From positions 1 through 13,147 of the forward strand of contig WTHL01000265.1 in assembly GCA_011523155.1 (NCBI GenBank): a stretch of DNA of 13,147 nucleotides, read 5' to 3'. This DNA comes from Synechococcus sp. PL34863bin_39. GTDB taxonomy: Bacteria; Cyanobacteriota; Cyanobacteriia; PCC-6307; Cyanobiaceae. Made by a program: the position numbers and the translations under genes. Below the pieces are notes generated by a model. It searched no databases and was not told the DNA's origin. It saw only the letters and a list, made by a program, of their open reading frames with translations. Below, piece by piece: positions 12,433-13,147 of this stretch. Numbering within the stretch: the stretch's first letter is position 1; each line of letters starts with the position of its first letter.

Positions 12433-13147
12433 CAACAAACGGCTCCAAGGGATCGATCAGCCTGCAATTGCTCCAGTTTGGACTCGAGGTAGGCCAGGAA
12501 AGGCTGCGCTGATAAGGGATTGCCGGTCACCTGCTGCACCAGCTGTTCGGCATTCAGCGCCCGGCCGACGGGATGAACATGGTCGCGGAGCCAACCCAGC
12601 AGGGGCGCGACATCACCGCGGGCTATGTGCTCCTCCGGCGCACCGATGGCCGACGCCATCGCTTCAGACAGCTGGGCACTCACCAGATGACCCAGCAGAT
12701 AGGAGGGGAAATAACCGAACAATCCCTCCGACCAATGCACATCCTGAAGACAGCCCTCAGCATCCGTCTCAGGCGTGACGCCGAGGAGCTCCCGATAGCG
12801 GCGGTTCCACTCCGAGGGAAGGTCCTCAACGGCCAGATCCTGCTCAAGCAGGGCCAGTTCCAGATCCGTGCGGATCATGATGTGGAGTCCGTAGGTGAGC
12901 TCATCGGACTCCACCCGGTTCACCCCTGGGGCGATCGGATTCATGGCAGCCCACAGGTCGGCCGCTGACGAAACCGGGGCGCCCTCCGCCTGAAAACGCC
13001 TCCACCAGTGATCGGCAAAGGGGGCACTGCGGGCCACACGGTTCTCCCAGAACAGGGACTGGCTCTCGTGCACTGCCATGGACGTGGCCTGGCCGAGCGG
13101 CCAGGCGAACCACTGATGACTGGAGTTCGGCAGTCCCTGCTCATAGA
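12432..13147 (-). CDS. carboxypeptidase Taq, M32 family (5' part outside the window)
   Basis: The visible 237 residues are the C-terminal half of an M32 zinc carboxypeptidase. They begin YEQGLP, the segment that normally follows the HEXGH zinc motif, which must lie just past the right edge. Next come PLGQATS and HESQS (residues 26-30), whose Glu27 is the third zinc ligand in this family, then WENRVARS. Further family blocks are ELTYGLHIMIRTDLELALL, DLPSEWN, DAEGCLQDVHWSEGLFGYFP and SYLLGHLVSAQL. The C-terminus is intact. The enzyme removes C-terminal residues from peptides in the cytoplasm. The gene is followed directly by the small protein at 12190 with a one-base stop/start overlap. The frame is open to the window edge. 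Confidence 0.93.
   Translation of the reverse strand, partial: YEQGLPNSSHQWFAWPLGQATSMAVHESQSLFWENRVARSAPFADHWWRRFQAEGAPVSSAADLWAAMNPIAPGVNRVESDELTYGLHIMIRTDLELALLEQDLAVEDLPSEWNRRYRELLGVTPETDAEGCLQDVHWSEGLFGYFPSYLLGHLVSAQLSEAMASAIGAPEEHIARGDVAPLLGWLRDHVHPVGRALNAEQLVQQVTGNPLSAQPFLAYLESKLEQLQADRSLGAVC

Overview
The window looks like a stretch of chromosome from a unicellular picocyanobacterium of the marine Synechococcus/Cyanobium type. This is an inference from several signs: high GC, short intergenic gaps, a CYP120-like P450, a GH57 enzyme, a LOG-family enzyme, a Nif11-type peptide, a few HIP1-like GCGATCGC octamers (near 1096, 7258 and 9979), and many lineage-type small proteins under 100 residues. 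No rRNA, tRNA, transposase, phage gene or CRISPR array was found.

Layout. 1-850: three small orphan genes (a minus-strand one-helix membrane protein, a plus-strand 62-aa protein, a minus-strand 54-aa protein). 886-992: a candidate structured RNA ending in an intrinsic terminator, just ahead of a GH57 glycosidase/glucanotransferase gene (1054-2523). A small minus-strand gene faces it across an 18-bp palindrome. 2936-4246: cytochrome P450. 4247-4730: non-coding, with several hairpins. 4731-6242: small genes, including one from a microprotein family that has a second member at 12190-12432. 6264-7471: a minus-strand run of DCC thiol oxidoreductase, Nif11-type peptide with a cysteine pair, and two small membrane proteins whose genes lie 4 nt apart. 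7555-7989: a secreted MliC-like protein. 7998-8679: three small minus-strand genes. 8805-10058: membrane-anchored GT2 glycosyltransferase. 10085-11044: LOG-family nucleotide phosphoribohydrolase on the minus strand. 11181-11672: two small minus-strand genes. 11737-12186: a secreted orphan. 12190-13147: a microprotein whose start codon overlaps the stop of an M32 carboxypeptidase that runs off the right edge.

How the genes fit together. Most of the window is metabolic genes (GH57, P450, GT2, LOG, M32 peptidase) mixed with microproteins. I see no complete, obviously new multi-gene system. The leads most worth following are the structured RNA/terminator ahead of GH57, the DCC oxidoreductase followed by a cysteine-pair Nif11 peptide, and the duplicated microprotein family with one copy translationally coupled to the peptidase gene.
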